A stretch of DNA of 64,000 nucleotides, taken from NCBI RefSeq assembly GCF_000737245.1, contig NZ_JPQU01000025.1, positions 1-64,000 on the forward strand, given 5' to 3'. The DNA is from Pseudomonas syringae. GTDB taxonomy: Bacteria > Pseudomonadota > Gammaproteobacteria > Pseudomonadales > Pseudomonadaceae. The position numbers and the translations under genes are program-made. Under the pieces are notes generated by a model. The model worked only from the letters and a program-made list of their open reading frames with translations, ran no database searches and had not been told where the DNA came from. Below, in pieces: positions 19,714 through 28,529 of the stretch; position 1 is the stretch's first letter, and every line of letters begins with the position of its first letter.

Positions 19714-19981
19714 GGGCGATCTCCGGGGAAGGTTTGGGCAAGGATTGAACATGGAAGATTCCAAACACAAGGATGTGCAGACGATCGCGCCAGGGATGAC
19801 GTCGGCCGCGCAGGCTACCGTTGAATAGCAGCAACTCAAGCACGTGTGTCAGTGCCAGCAGGCCGCCAGCGAGTTTGATTAACAGAGCGAACGGCGTCGG
19901 CAACACCATGACCAGATTGACCAACACCACCAGCCAGAATGCTGCGGTTAAAAGCTTTCCCAACCCCCAAAACACCTTCAT
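19706..19981 (-). CDS. DUF1145 family membrane protein
   Basis: A 91-residue inner-membrane protein with three hydrophobic stretches (LLTAAFWLVVLVNLVMVLPT, FALLIKLAGGLLALTHVLEL, and a weaker ILVFGIFHVQSL). The order and the RGRRHPWRDRLHILVFGIFH end match DUF1145, a small proteobacterial family of unknown function. It directly precedes and overlaps the collagen-like gene, which suggests co-expression. Confidence 0.8.
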   Translation of the reverse strand: MKVFWGLGKLLTAAFWLVVLVNLVMVLPTPFALLIKLAGGLLALTHVLELLLFNGSLRGRRHPWRDRLHILVFGIFHVQSLPKPSPEIAHA

Positions 19982-20179
19982 TGCCGGAACCTGCCCCTGT
20001 CATTGTTTTTGTGAAAGCTTATTTTGTTGTGCAATTTTTCTGCGCGCACAGTAAACGCTCGCGTTGGGAAATATGCCAGCACGCTGCCAAAAATTCTTTA
20101 GGACGAAAGACCAACCGCTGAACGGCTACACATCGGCATTGACCCGGCACGGATGCCGGGCCAATCAGTAGGCTGAAAA

Positions 20180-20881
20180 TCAGCGGTTGATCTGAATTTC
20201 CACGCGACGGTTCAATGCACGACCGTTGGCAGTCGAGTTGTCAGCAACCGGGCGAGATTCGCCAGCGCCTTGCACGGAAACGAACGAGCTGCGCGGGATG
20301 CCTGAGCTGACGAGGTAGTCAGTCACGGACATGGCACGTTTTTCGGACAGTTTCTGGTTGTAGCCATCACGGCCGACACTGTCGGTGTGACCGCTGACAC
20401 GCAGCTGAGCACTCGGTGCTTCACGTTTCAGGCGAGTGGTGATCAGGTCGAGTTTCGATTTATCGGCGGCAGTCAAACGTGCAGAGTCGAACTCGAACAA
20501 CACATCATTGATGACGATGACTTCTTCCTTGACCACCGCCACCTCTTCGATCACTACAGGTGGAGCTGGCGCCACCAATGGGCAGCCGGTGGCGTCGACC
20601 GCTACACCTTTAGGGGTGTCCGGGCATTTGTCGATGCTGTTCTTCACGCCGTCGCCATCATCATCGCCATCGCCGTGTACCCAGCAATAGGCACCCGCCA
20701 TGACGCCAACCGCGCCGCCCAGGCTGGCTGCGACCGCTGCGCTCTGGAACGCGCCTGCCGCAGCACCGGCGACACCGCCACCCAAGGCGCAAAGAGGCCA
20801 GTCGGTCTTCTGTAAACCTGCGCAACCGGTTAAAACGCTGGTGATTAAAATCAGAGGCAATGCTGTGCGGATCATTCTCAT
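20180..20881 (-). CDS. OmpA family lipoprotein with TSP3-like calcium repeat
   Basis: A 233-residue predicted outer-membrane lipoprotein. The lipobox is VLTG-C at Cys20. A glycine/alanine-rich hydrophobic segment (GGGVAGAAAGAFQSAAVAAS and beyond) fills residues 34-65. An acidic thrombospondin type 3-like repeat follows, DGDDDGDGVKNSIDKCPDTP, then a Pro/Val linker, and finally an OmpA peptidoglycan-binding domain with LRVSGHTDSVGRDGYNQKLS and ending NRRVEIQINR. This is a standard pseudomonad architecture for anchoring the outer membrane to peptidoglycan. The gene appears monocistronic; a GC-rich hairpin without a T-run lies just past the stop (20144-20161). Confidence 0.9.
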   Translation of the reverse strand: MRMIRTALPLILITSVLTGCAGLQKTDWPLCALGGGVAGAAAGAFQSAAVAASLGGAVGVMAGAYCWVHGDGDDDGDGVKNSIDKCPDTPKGVAVDATGCPLVAPAPPVVIEEVAVVKEEVIVINDVLFEFDSARLTAADKSKLDLITTRLKREAPSAQLRVSGHTDSVGRDGYNQKLSEKRAMSVTDYLVSSGIPRSSFVSVQGAGESRPVADNSTANGRALNRRVEIQINR

Positions 20882-21002
20882 AAATTTTCTCTCCCAAGGG
20901 TTCGGCCCAATGCGCCGCCAAGGGAGTTAAGACGGCAATAGGCCAGTTCGCCACTTTGAGCCTTGTTTTATTGGGTTTTGAGCTGATCAGATCATTTTTC
21001 CA

Positions 21003-21088
21003 TTGGAGCGAGGCTTGCCCGCGAAGAACGATAACGCGGTGTGTCTGGCTAACCGCGTCGCTTGATTCGCGGGCAAGCCTCGCTCCAA
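21003..21088. repeat. REPIN, TTGGAGCGAGGCTTGCCCGC class
   Basis: Inverted doublet TTGGAGCGAGGCTTGCCCGC ... GCGGGCAAGCCTCGCTCCAA. The inner sequence GAAGAACGATAACGCGGT is also shared with the copies at 15834 and 63950, so this class conserves part of its middle as well as the arms. Confidence 0.85.
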
Positions 21089-21169
21089 CAGATAACAGCA
21101 GGCCCAATAGAGGGACTAGGCCCACGCCCCTGCACAGGCTAGTCTTGCAGGTCCAAGAGGGGATTTTTG

Positions 21170-21667
21170 ATGAGTGAAGGCTTTTCCACACGCACGCCGC
21201 AGCAAGCGCTGGCCGCCCTGCTCGACTTGCAGGCCCCGAAGCGTCTGCTATTGATCGGGGCAGAGGCGTTCCCTGCATTACAGGCGTTTCAGGACGCCCA
21301 CCCCGACACGCAACTGGCCCACGCCAGGCCCGGTCCGCTGCCAGCGGAATTGGCTGCGCAACGCTTTGACCTGGCATTGGTAGTCGATTGCCTCGAGCAC
21401 ATCCCCAAGCGGGACGGCCTGGAACTGCTGGGCGGGATTCGCAACCTCAACGCCAGCCGCATCGCGGTACTGGCTGACCTTCAAGCCTGCGGCTGGAAGA
21501 CCACTGACTTTTATTCCCTGGCCTTGCAGGCCAGTGAACGTTTCGCCCGGGACGAGCAAGTGCTGACTCTGTTCACCTACGACCTGCGCGAATACAAACA
21601 AGTACCTGACTGGCTGAACTCCAGGTTCTGGGCCAATCCCGAGAATTTTGGCAAATACTGGTGGTAA
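21170..21667 (+). CDS. DUF6231 family protein
   Basis: A 165-residue cytosolic protein beginning MSEGFSTRTPQQALAALLDL. It has a methyltransferase-like feel (RLLLIGAEAFPAL, then FDLALVVDCLEHIPKRDGLE, reminiscent of SAM-methyltransferase motifs I and IV) but lacks a clear GxGxG loop, and it ends NPENFGKYWW. This matches the pseudomonad DUF6231 family as I recall it. The ATG at 21170 follows AGAGGGG; a TTG directly before it is in frame. It is separated from the YchJ gene by three bases, so the two are an operon. Confidence 0.75.
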   Translation: MSEGFSTRTPQQALAALLDLQAPKRLLLIGAEAFPALQAFQDAHPDTQLAHARPGPLPAELAAQRFDLALVVDCLEHIPKRDGLELLGGIRNLNASRIAVLADLQACGWKTTDFYSLALQASERFARDEQVLTLFTYDLREYKQVPDWLNSRFWANPENFGKYWW

Positions 21668-21670
21668 CTC

Positions 21671-22144
21671 ATGAATAGCGCGATTTGCCCGTGTGGCAGT
21701 GGAGACCTGTTGGCCACCTGCTGTGGGCCGTTTCACGCCGGGCAGCCCACGCCCTGCGCCGAAAAACTCATGCGTTCACGCTATAGCGCTTATGTGCTGG
21801 GCCTGATCGATTACCTGCTGGACACCACGCTACCAGTGCAAAAGGCTGCGCTGGACCGGGAAGCCATCAGTCAATGGAGCTTGCAGAGCACCTGGCTGGG
21901 CCTTGAAGTGGAAAGCTCGGAAGTCTTCGGCGGCAAACCGGAACACGCGTTCGTCACCTTTACGGCACGCTGGCATGACGGCGCGGGCGAGCATAGCCAT
22001 CGCGAGCGCTCGGCTTTCGTACAGAACCAGGGGCGCTGGTATTTCATTGACCCTACCGTAGGCCTCAAAGCCGGGCGCAACGACGCCTGCCCTTGTGGCA
22101 GCGAGCAGAAGTACAAGAAGTGCTGCGCGAGTTATATCGCCTGA
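21671..22144 (+). CDS. YchJ family protein with two SEC-C motifs
   Basis: A 157-residue protein. The N-terminal [19 protein letters not shown] and the C-terminal [14 protein letters not shown] are both SEC-C zinc-binding motifs, as at the C-terminus of SecA. They bracket a central NTF2-like domain ([36 protein letters not shown]). This is the UPF0225/YchJ architecture; the function is unknown, though a metal-binding or protein-quality role is often suggested. It starts three bases after the DUF6231 stop. Confidence 0.9.
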   Translation: MNSAICPCGSGDLLATCCGPFHAGQPTPCAEKLMRSRYSAYVLGLIDYLLDTTLPVQKAALDREAISQWSLQSTWLGLEVESSEVFGGKPEHAFVTFTARWHDGAGEHSHRERSAFVQNQGRWYFIDPTVGLKAGRNDACPCGSEQKYKKCCASYIA

Positions 22145-22165
22145 CCCAACAGAGATCGTCGCGGA

Positions 22166-22672
22166 TCACACGAGGCGCAGATGAGAGATATCGGGCACCT
22201 GCACGCTTTGCGGCTCGGCGGCCTGGCCCATGTCGCTGCCCACCGGGGCGACGCTGAACAGCGACAGATCCAGGGCGGGCGCAACCGGCACGGGCTTGTG
22301 GTCCTGCAGGTCGCTGCCGACCTCGAACAACTCCAGCGCTGGCGCATCGACATCGACAAAGGCCGCCATGTACACATCCCGGGGGACAACCTGCAATCGA
22401 CCAGGCTGAGAAGAAGGTGTTGAAACCTGTGAATCTACGAGGGCTGGCATTTCAACGACTTCGGCCAATGCCCCGGCACGCTCCAGCGTCGAGCGATACT
22501 TTTCTGCCGCTGCCGCGTCGAGATTGTTTTTCAGAACCAGCCGCCGTCCGGAAAACAGCAGTGCCAGGCGCTGAGCATCGGCCTGGAACAGCTTGCCAAG
22601 GTTGCTTTGCACCAGATCAGGCTGGGCACCAGAAACCAATTGGCCACTGAATACAATTTCATACAGTTTCAT
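22166..22672 (-). CDS. Conserved hypothetical protein
   Basis: A 168-residue protein with no signal peptide or membrane segment. The first 70 residues (MKLYEIVFSGQLVSGAQPDL, then LALLFSGRRLVLKNNLDAAA and YRSTLERAGALAEVVEM) resemble an N-terminal domain found in several pseudomonad proteins ahead of other modules. The second half is Pro/Ser/Val-rich with low complexity and looks disordered, ending SVQVPDISHLRLV. It is convergent with the YchJ operon. I cannot assign a function. Confidence 0.65.
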   Translation of the reverse strand: MKLYEIVFSGQLVSGAQPDLVQSNLGKLFQADAQRLALLFSGRRLVLKNNLDAAAAEKYRSTLERAGALAEVVEMPALVDSQVSTPSSQPGRLQVVPRDVYMAAFVDVDAPALELFEVGSDLQDHKPVPVAPALDLSLFSVAPVGSDMGQAAEPQSVQVPDISHLRLV

Positions 22673-22784
22673 CAGTCATACTCTGACAGCACGTGCGAGG
22701 AGTATGCCGCAGCCTTATAAAAAAGGAACGGGCAAGTCGCTTTGCCAACGATGGCCCTGAGCGGGCCACAAATGGAGCAAGACC

Positions 22785-23405
22785 ATGTTTGCAAAGGCCT
22801 GTTTGACAGCAGATTCCTTCAGCACATCACACACAGATATCTGTAGGAGCGAGCTTGCTCGCGATGCGATTTGGCCGTCGATACGTTGTTATCTGATCGG
22901 GCGCTATCGCGAGCAAGCTCGCTCCTACAAAAAAAACGCGGCTACTGTTCTGATTTTGGTACTGCTCTCCCTTCTCACCGGCTGCTCCTCCTGGGTTGTC
23001 AGCGGTTACCAGGAACCCGAGGTGCGGTTGCTCAAGGTGCAAGTGGTCAAGGCCAAGTTGCTGCAGCAGGATTTCAAACTGCACTTTCGGGTCGACAACC
23101 TCAATGATCGCAGCGTGCTGGTGCGTAGCCTGCGCTACAAAGTCATGCTCAAAGACGCGACGCTGGCCGAGGGCGAGTCCAGCGACTGGTTCGTGGTCGA
23201 GGGGCACAGCCACAAAAATTTCGTGGTGCCAGTCCGGACCAATCTCTGGCAGCATCTGAAATACATCTCCAAACTGTTGAAAAAACCCGATCAGGCGATT
23301 CCCTATCGGCTCGAAGGCAAACTTAAAACCGGCTTTTTGTTCCGTCATAACGTGCGTATTGGCCGCAACGGCGAGATAATCCCCGGCGATCTAATTCCGG
23401 AGTAA
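22785..23405 (+). CDS. LEA type 2-like lipoprotein with a REPIN in its 5' coding region
   Basis: The conserved part begins near residue 50: [20 protein letters not shown], a lipoprotein signal with lipobox LLTG-C, then a LEA2/WHy-type beta domain ([41 protein letters not shown]). The only ATG in this frame before the lipobox is at 22785, preceded by GGAGCAAGACC. Between it and the signal lies a complete REPIN (22842-22929) that is open in this frame and encodes [20 protein letters not shown] followed by [11 protein letters not shown]. So either the protein has a signal n-region of about 50 residues, or translation begins at an unrecognised codon. With the ATG the product is 206 residues. Confidence 0.7.
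   Translation: MFAKACLTADSFSTSHTDICRSELARDAIWPSIRCYLIGRYREQARSYKKNAATVLILVLLSLLTGCSSWVVSGYQEPEVRLLKVQVVKAKLLQQDFKLHFRVDNLNDRSVLVRSLRYKVMLKDATLAEGESSDWFVVEGHSHKNFVVPVRTNLWQHLKYISKLLKKPDQAIPYRLEGKLKTGFLFRHNVRIGRNGEIIPGDLIPE
22842..22929. repeat. REPIN inside the lipoprotein reading frame
   Basis: Doublet with arms TGTAGGAGCGAGCTTGCTCG and CGAGCAAGCTCGCTCCTACA. It is translated in frame without a stop and ends just before the basic residues of the lipoprotein signal. Confidence 0.85.
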
Positions 23406-23409
23406 CCCG

Positions 23410-23622
23410 ATGAACCAGCAAGCCCACGTGCATGGCCCCGACTGCAACCACGATCATGACCATGACCATGACCATCATGACCACCAGCACGGCCATGTAC
23501 ACGGCCCGAACTGCGGTCACGCTCATCAAGAGCCAGTACGCAACGCGTTGAAAGACGTAGGCCGCAACGATCCTTGCCCGTGTGGCAGCGACAAGAAATT
23601 CAAGAAATGCCACGGCGCGTAA
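23410..23622 (+). CDS. Small SEC-C protein with histidine-rich N-terminus
   Basis: A 70-residue protein. Residues 7-40 are dominated by His, Asp and Gly ([34 protein letters not shown]), a likely metal-chelating tract with two cysteines. The C-terminus, [20 protein letters not shown], is a SEC-C zinc motif in which the last Cys-Cys is Cys-His. The hexamer CATGAC is tandemly repeated in the DNA at 23455-23475. It starts four bases after the lipoprotein stop with CCGGAG as ribosome-binding site, so it is co-translated with that gene, and a terminator follows. Metal storage or metallochaperone activity is an inference from composition. Confidence 0.85.
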   Translation: MNQQAHVHGPDCNHDHDHDHDHHDHQHGHVHGPNCGHAHQEPVRNALKDVGRNDPCPCGSDKKFKKCHGA

Positions 23623-23640
23623 ACCGCGACGGGTATTGGT

Positions 23641-23670
23641 AAACGGCCTGCATTGCAGGCCGTTTTCATT
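23641..23670 (+). terminator. Rho-independent terminator
   Basis: AAACGGCCTGC-ATT-GCAGGCCGTTTT stem-loop, 18 bases after the SEC-C gene stop. Confidence 0.85.
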
Positions 23671-23733
23671 TGTGCAGCCCGGGGCCACAGGAGTAAAACA
23701 GGGGAATTCGTGCAACACGACCGGAGCCCCCTG

Positions 23734-24381
23734 ATGATTGATCTGCACTACTGGACCACGCCCAACGGCCACAAGGTTTCCCTGTTCCTTGAAGAAGCCG
23801 GTCTGCCCTACAAGATTTTCCCCGTTGATATCACCCAGAACGATCAGTTCAAACCCGAGTTCCTGAAAATCTCCCCCAATAACCGTATCCCGGCCATCGT
23901 TGACAATGATCCGCTGGATGGCGGTGAGCCGATCAGCCTGTTCGAGTCGGGTGCAATCCTGCTGTATCTGGCAGAGAAAACCGGCAAGTTCATCCCTCAG
24001 GATTTGCGCGAGCGGCAGGAAGCGCTGCAATGGCTATTCTGGCAAATGGGCGGCCTGGGGCCGATGGCCGGTCAAAATCACCACTTCAACCGCTTCGCCA
24101 AGGAAAAAATTCCCTACGCGATCAAGCGCTATGTGGATGAAACAACCCGTTTGTATGGCGTACTGGACAAGCGTCTGGCGGATCGTGACTTTGTGGCGGG
24201 CAGTGAATACAGCATTGCCGATATGGCGATCTACCCATGGATAGCGCGGCACACTTGGCAAGACCAGAACCTTGACGACTTCCCCAACCTCAAGCGCTGG
24301 TACGACGCCATCGCCAGCCGCGACGCCACCAAACGGGCGTATGCGCTGGTTGAGCGGGTGAATCCGCCCCCGGCATCGTGA
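23734..24381 (+). CDS. Glutathione S-transferase (YfcG/YghU-like)
   Basis: A 215-residue cytosolic thioredoxin-fold protein. The N-terminal domain MIDLHYWTTPNGHKVSLFLE continues into the glutathione-binding segment NRIPAIVDNDP and LFESGAILLYLAEKTGKFIP. The C-terminal all-helical domain ends with YSIADMAIYPWI and LKRWYDAIASRDATKRAYAL. The TTPNGHK motif and overall pattern match the Nu-class (YfcG-type) GSTs with disulfide-bond reductase activity. I chose ATG 23734, the family N-terminus with GGAGC upstream; the upstream frame overlaps the preceding terminator. A (TG)18 tract begins seven bases after its stop. Confidence 0.9.
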   Translation: MIDLHYWTTPNGHKVSLFLEEAGLPYKIFPVDITQNDQFKPEFLKISPNNRIPAIVDNDPLDGGEPISLFESGAILLYLAEKTGKFIPQDLRERQEALQWLFWQMGGLGPMAGQNHHFNRFAKEKIPYAIKRYVDETTRLYGVLDKRLADRDFVAGSEYSIADMAIYPWIARHTWQDQNLDDFPNLKRWYDAIASRDATKRAYALVERVNPPPAS

Positions 24382-24384
24382 TAC

Positions 24385-24427
<43 letters not shown>

Positions 24428-24431
24428 CTTG

Positions 24432-24517
24432 TGTGGGAGCGGTGCTTGCCCGCGATAAGGTCGCCGCAGCTATCAGGTCCATCGCATACAGCCTTATCGC
24501 GGGCAAGCACCGCACAA
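24432..24517. repeat. REPIN, GGGAGCGGTGCTTGCCCGCG class
   Basis: Doublet TGTGGGAGCGGTGCTTGCCC ... GGGCAAGCACCG. The right arm has lost CTCC, so it ends CACCGCACAAG rather than CACCGCTCCCACAG. Confidence 0.8.
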
Positions 24518-24542
24518 GAGTGATCTCAATAGTGGCGTGACG

Positions 24543-24636
24543 ACGTGGGACCGGCTTTAGCCGGGAAGAGGCCAGTACATCCATGCGATATTTATCGTCT
24601 GAAATGCCGCCTTCCCGGCTAAAGCCGGTCCCACGT
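24543..24636. repeat. REPIN, GTGGGACCGGCTTTAGCC class
   Basis: Doublet ACGTGGGACCGGCTTTAGCC ... GGCTAAAGCCGGTCCCACGT. Together with the TG tract and the previous REPIN it fills most of the 420-base gap before the acylase gene. Confidence 0.85.
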
Positions 24637-24803
24637 CACATCCGCTTGCGAGCAAACATAGAATTTCCCACAGGATCCTCGCAACCCAACAGATCCAAAC
24701 AGTTGAAAAACCCTGAAATAAACTCCCTCTTCCCGCTTGCGCGGTGCCTGCGCGCTCTCTAACGTAGCGCCCTTTATATGTCATCCCCTGCAGGAGCTTC
24801 GCC

Positions 24804-27269
24804 ATGGCCTCGCCAGCCCGTTTCAGAGTCGTACCCCGGTTCGGTGCTGTTGCCGCCACGGTGGGTTTGCTGAGCCTTGCCGGCTGCCAGATCAGCGGGG
24901 GCGATACCGATACCCTGTTACCGACTTCCGGCACCGTTGCCGTGAAGGGCCTGGCGCAGAATGTCTCGCTGCGGCGCAATAATCTGGGCATGCCGCTGAT
25001 CGAAAGCAGCACCTTCCACGATGCCCTCTTCACCTTGGGCTACGTGCATGCCAGCGACCGGATCACCCAGATGCTGACTATGCGCCTGCTCGCCCAGGGA
25101 CGTCTGTCGGAAATGGCTGGCCCCAGCGCGCTGGATGTTGACCGGCTGATGCGTTCGGCGATTCTGAAGAAGAGCGCCAGTGAGCTGTACAACGCTTCGA
25201 GCCCGCGCCTGCAACGCTTCTTCGAAGTCTATGCCCGTGGCGTCAACGCCTGGATGTTCCGCTATCGCGACAAATTGCCGGCCGATCTGGCCAGCTCCGG
25301 CTATCGCCCGGACTACTGGAAGCCGGAAGACTCGGCGTTGATTTTCAGCCTGCTGAACTTCAGTCAGTCGGTGAACCTGCAAGAAGAACTGTCGTCGCTG
25401 GTGCTGGCGCAAAAAGTTGGCGTGGACAAACTGGCCTGGCTGATCCCGACTTATCCGGATGAAGAACTGCCGTTCGCCGAGGCGGAAAAACTCAAAGGTC
25501 TGAACCTGGGCACGCAAGTCTCTGGGCTGAGCGAGTTGAACAAAGTTGCCCTGCAATTGACCGATCTGAACATGCTCGGCATCGCCGCCTCTAGCAACTG
25601 GGCCATCGCCCCGCAACGCAGCCGCACCGGCCGAAGCCTGCTGGCCAGCGACATTCAGCTGCCAGCCGGGCTGAATTCAGCGTGGAGCCTGGTGCAGATC
25701 CGCGCACCAAAATACCAAGCATCCGGCGCGACGATCGCGGGCTTGCCTCTGGTATTGAGCGGCTTCAACGGCAAACTGGCCTGGTCCATGGCTTCGGCCA
25801 TGGGCGACAACCAGGATCTGTTTCTGGAAAAACTCAAGCGCGAAAACAATCGCCTGATGTACTTGGCCGATGGCAAGTGGCTGCCCGCAGTAGCCCATGA
25901 TGAAACCTTTATCGTCAAAGGCGGCCGCCCGATCCGCGAAGCGGTTTACGCAACCCGTCACGGGCCACTGCTCAACAGCAACCTGGGCTCAGGTCAATTG
26001 GGTAACGGTCTGGGCATCGCCCTGCAAAAGCCGGATTTCAAGGACGACAAGAGCCTGGATGCGTTTTTCGATCTGTCCCGCGCACCCAACGTGGAAAAAG
26101 CCTTCGACGCCAGCCGCGAGATCCGCGCGGTGACCTTGAACATGGTGTTCGCCGACCCTTCGAATATCGGCTGGCAAGTCACCGGGCGTTTCCCGAATCG
26201 TCGCGAAGGCCTGGGTCTGCTGCCGTCGCCGGGCTGGGAAAGCCGCTACGACTGGGACGGGTTCGCCGACTCAATGCTGCACCCGTATGACCAGGATCCT
26301 CAGCAAGGCTGGATTGGCACCGCTAACCAGCGCACCTTCCCCAAGGGTTACGGCATGCAACTGTCCAACTCCTGGAAGACTCCGGAGCGCGCCGAGCGTA
26401 TTGCCGAGCTGGCCAACAGTGGCAAGCAGGACACCCGCAGCGTGATCGCCATGCAATATGACCAGACCACGACTTTTGCCGCCAAGCTGCGCAAGATGTT
26501 TGAAGCGCCGGGGATGGTCAAACCCCTGAAGCAAGCGATCGATGCCCTGCCGGAAGCGGAGCGCAACAAGGCCCGTGAGGCTTTTACGCGATTGATGGCG
26601 TTTGATGGCAAGTTGCTTGCGACCTCTGCGGATGCCGCTCTGTATGAGCTGTTCCTGCAGGAAAGCGCCAAGCAGACCTTCCTCGACGAACTGGGCCCGG
26701 AAACCAGCCCGGCTTGGAAAGCCTTGCAACAGAACGCAGCCTTGTCGTATTCCGCCCAGGCTGACCACTTGCTAGGTCGCGAAGACAGCCCATATTGGGA
26801 CGATGTGAAAACACCACAGAAAGAAGATAAACCCGCGATACTGGCCCGCAGCCTGGCCGCTGCAATCACTGCCGGTGATAACCAACTGGGCACCGATCAC
26901 AAAGCCTGGCAATGGGGCAAATTGCATCGTGCGACGACCCAGGGCACCGAGTTTGCGGTTAATGACTTCAACCGCGGCGCAACTGCGATCGGCGGCGACC
27001 ACAGCACATTGAATATCTCGGCTTTTCCCTGGGGCCAGGGCTTCGACAGCCAGACCGTGCCTAGCCTGCGCATGATCGTTGATTTCGGCCAGACCGAACC
27101 GATGCTGGGCATGACCAACATCGGCCAGTCCGGCAACCCGGCCAGCCCGTATTACACCAACAGCATCGAGCCATGGCTCAAGGCCCAATACCAGTCGATC
27201 CCGCTGCAAACCCAGAACTACGAACGGGGTTATGGCAGCAAGCGGCTGACGTTGGTGCCGGGCAAGTAA
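24804..27269 (+). CDS. Penicillin acylase family lipoprotein (Ntn hydrolase)
   Basis: An 821-residue member of the N-terminal nucleophile hydrolase family of penicillin G acylase, cephalosporin acylase and acyl-homoserine-lactone acylases. The signal ends in a lipobox SLAG-C at Cys28. The alpha region runs to about residue 263. The predicted self-cleavage site is before Ser264 in [10 protein letters not shown], which becomes the nucleophile of the beta subunit. Further family motifs are [20 protein letters not shown] and [20 protein letters not shown]. The start ATG 24804 follows CAGGAGCTTCGCC. The protein would be lipid-anchored and act in the periplasm. Substrate (acyl-amide, possibly a signal or antibiotic) cannot be read from the sequence. 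Confidence 0.88.
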   Translation: MASPARFRVVPRFGAVAATVGLLSLAGCQISGGDTDTLLPTSGTVAVKGLAQNVSLRRNNLGMPLIESSTFHDALFTLGYVHASDRITQMLTMRLLAQGRLSEMAGPSALDVDRLMRSAILKKSASELYNASSPRLQRFFEVYARGVNAWMFRYRDKLPADLASSGYRPDYWKPEDSALIFSLLNFSQSVNLQEELSSLVLAQKVGVDKLAWLIPTYPDEELPFAEAEKLKGLNLGTQVSGLSELNKVALQLTDLNMLGIAASSNWAIAPQRSRTGRSLLASDIQLPAGLNSAWSLVQIRAPKYQASGATIAGLPLVLSGFNGKLAWSMASAMGDNQDLFLEKLKRENNRLMYLADGKWLPAVAHDETFIVKGGRPIREAVYATRHGPLLNSNLGSGQLGNGLGIALQKPDFKDDKSLDAFFDLSRAPNVEKAFDASREIRAVTLNMVFADPSNIGWQVTGRFPNRREGLGLLPSPGWESRYDWDGFADSMLHPYDQDPQQGWIGTANQRTFPKGYGMQLSNSWKTPERAERIAELANSGKQDTRSVIAMQYDQTTTFAAKLRKMFEAPGMVKPLKQAIDALPEAERNKAREAFTRLMAFDGKLLATSADAALYELFLQESAKQTFLDELGPETSPAWKALQQNAALSYSAQADHLLGREDSPYWDDVKTPQKEDKPAILARSLAAAITAGDNQLGTDHKAWQWGKLHRATTQGTEFAVNDFNRGATAIGGDHSTLNISAFPWGQGFDSQTVPSLRMIVDFGQTEPMLGMTNIGQSGNPASPYYTNSIEPWLKAQYQSIPLQTQNYERGYGSKRLTLVPGK

Positions 27270-27296
27270 AACCCCGTCAGCACCGGCACAAACCCC

Positions 27297-27386
27297 CTGT
27301 GGGAGCGGTGCTTGCCCGGGATAAGGCTGGACGCGGTTCACTTAGATCCCGTCCAGCCTTATCGCGGGCAAGCACCGCTCCCACAG
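27297..27386. repeat. REPIN, GGGAGCGGTGCTTGCCCG class
   Basis: Doublet CTGTGGGAGCGGTGCTTGCC ... GGCAAGCACCGCTCCCACAG between the acylase gene and the exonuclease gene. Confidence 0.85.
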
Positions 27387-27473
27387 AAAGTCCACCGCAC
27401 TGTGCCCCAAGTTCGTCGAACTTCCTCATTCGCGCCGCCTCATAACTAACAAGCCCATCCAATCGGTCATTCC

Positions 27474-28529
27474 ATGGATCTTGTTATCGCGCGCCCCGAA
27501 GGTTTGTATTGCCCGCCCGGCGATTTCTATATTGATCCGTGGCGACCGGTCGAGCGCTCGGTAATTACCCACGGCCACGGCGATCATGCGCGCACCGGCA
27601 ACGAGCACTATCTGGCCGCTGCGCCCGGTGAAGGCATTCTGCGTTCCCGGCTAGGTCAGGACATTAACCTGCAAACCCTCGAGTACGGCGAAACGCTGCT
27701 GCACCACGGGGTGAAACTGAGCCTGCACCCTGCGGGCCACGTGCTCGGCTCGGCGCAGGTCAGGCTGGAATACAAAGGCGAAGTCTGGGTCGCCTCCGGG
27801 GATTACAAAGTGGAACCGGACGGCACCTGTGCGCCCTTTGAGCCGGTGCGTTGCCACACCTTCATCACTGAATCGACATTCGGCCTGCCGATCTACCAGT
27901 GGCAGCCGCAATCTGAAATTTTTGCCGGGATCAACGACTGGTGGCGGGCCAACGCGGCTGTTGGCAAAGCCAGCGTGTTGTTCGCTTATTCGTTCGGCAA
28001 GGCGCAACGCATCCTGCACGGCATCGATCCACAGATCGGGCCGATTCTGGTCCATGGTGCAGTTGAGCCGCTGAACCGCGTATACCGCGAGGCCGGGGTG
28101 CGAATCCCTGAAACCCTCTATGCCGGTGATTTCAAGAAGACCGACCCGGCCCTGCGTCAGGCCTTGATCCTCGCCCCGCCTTCAGCCGGTGGCAGCAGCT
28201 GGATGAAGCGTTTCGGCGAGTTCAGCGATGCGTTCGCCAGCGGCTGGATGATGCTGCGCGGGACCCGCAGGCGGCGTGGCGTGGATCGCGGCTTCGTGCT
28301 CTCCGACCACGCGGATTGGCCTGGCCTGCTCTGGGCCATCGAGCAAACCGGGGCTGAACGAGTGATGGTGACTCACGGCTCGGTAGCGGTTCTGGTGCGT
28401 TATCTGCGCGAGCGGGGTCTGGACGCTCAGGGCTTCGTGACCGAATACGGCGACGAGGACGATGTTTCAGCCGCCGAGGTACAACCCAGCGATAGCCAAC
28501 CTGCCCGATCCAGCGAGGGCCAGGCATGA
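27474..28529 (+). CDS. Ligase-associated DNA exonuclease, MBL fold
   Basis: A 351-residue metallo-beta-lactamase/beta-CASP-like nuclease of the type found beside bacterial ATP-dependent ligases. The metal site motif is THGHGDHARTGNEHYLAA (residues about 33-50). Further metal and core motifs are LHPAGHVLGSAQVRLEYKGE, GDYKVEPDGTCAPF and DHADWPGLLWAIEQTG. It should act in the cytosol on DNA. The stop overlaps the ligase start by four bases (ATGA), so the two are translationally coupled. In other bacteria this gene travels with the ligase, an Lhr-type helicase and PdeM; all four are in this window. Confidence 0.9.
   Translation: MDLVIARPEGLYCPPGDFYIDPWRPVERSVITHGHGDHARTGNEHYLAAAPGEGILRSRLGQDINLQTLEYGETLLHHGVKLSLHPAGHVLGSAQVRLEYKGEVWVASGDYKVEPDGTCAPFEPVRCHTFITESTFGLPIYQWQPQSEIFAGINDWWRANAAVGKASVLFAYSFGKAQRILHGIDPQIGPILVHGAVEPLNRVYREAGVRIPETLYAGDFKKTDPALRQALILAPPSAGGSSWMKRFGEFSDAFASGWMMLRGTRRRRGVDRGFVLSDHADWPGLLWAIEQTGAERVMVTHGSVAVLVRYLRERGLDAQGFVTEYGDEDDVSAAEVQPSDSQPARSSEGQA

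Noticed and set aside
20144..20161. CCCGGCA / TGCCGGG hairpin as a terminator of the OmpA lipoprotein gene
   Set aside because: No T-run on the minus strand after it, so I do not call it a terminator.
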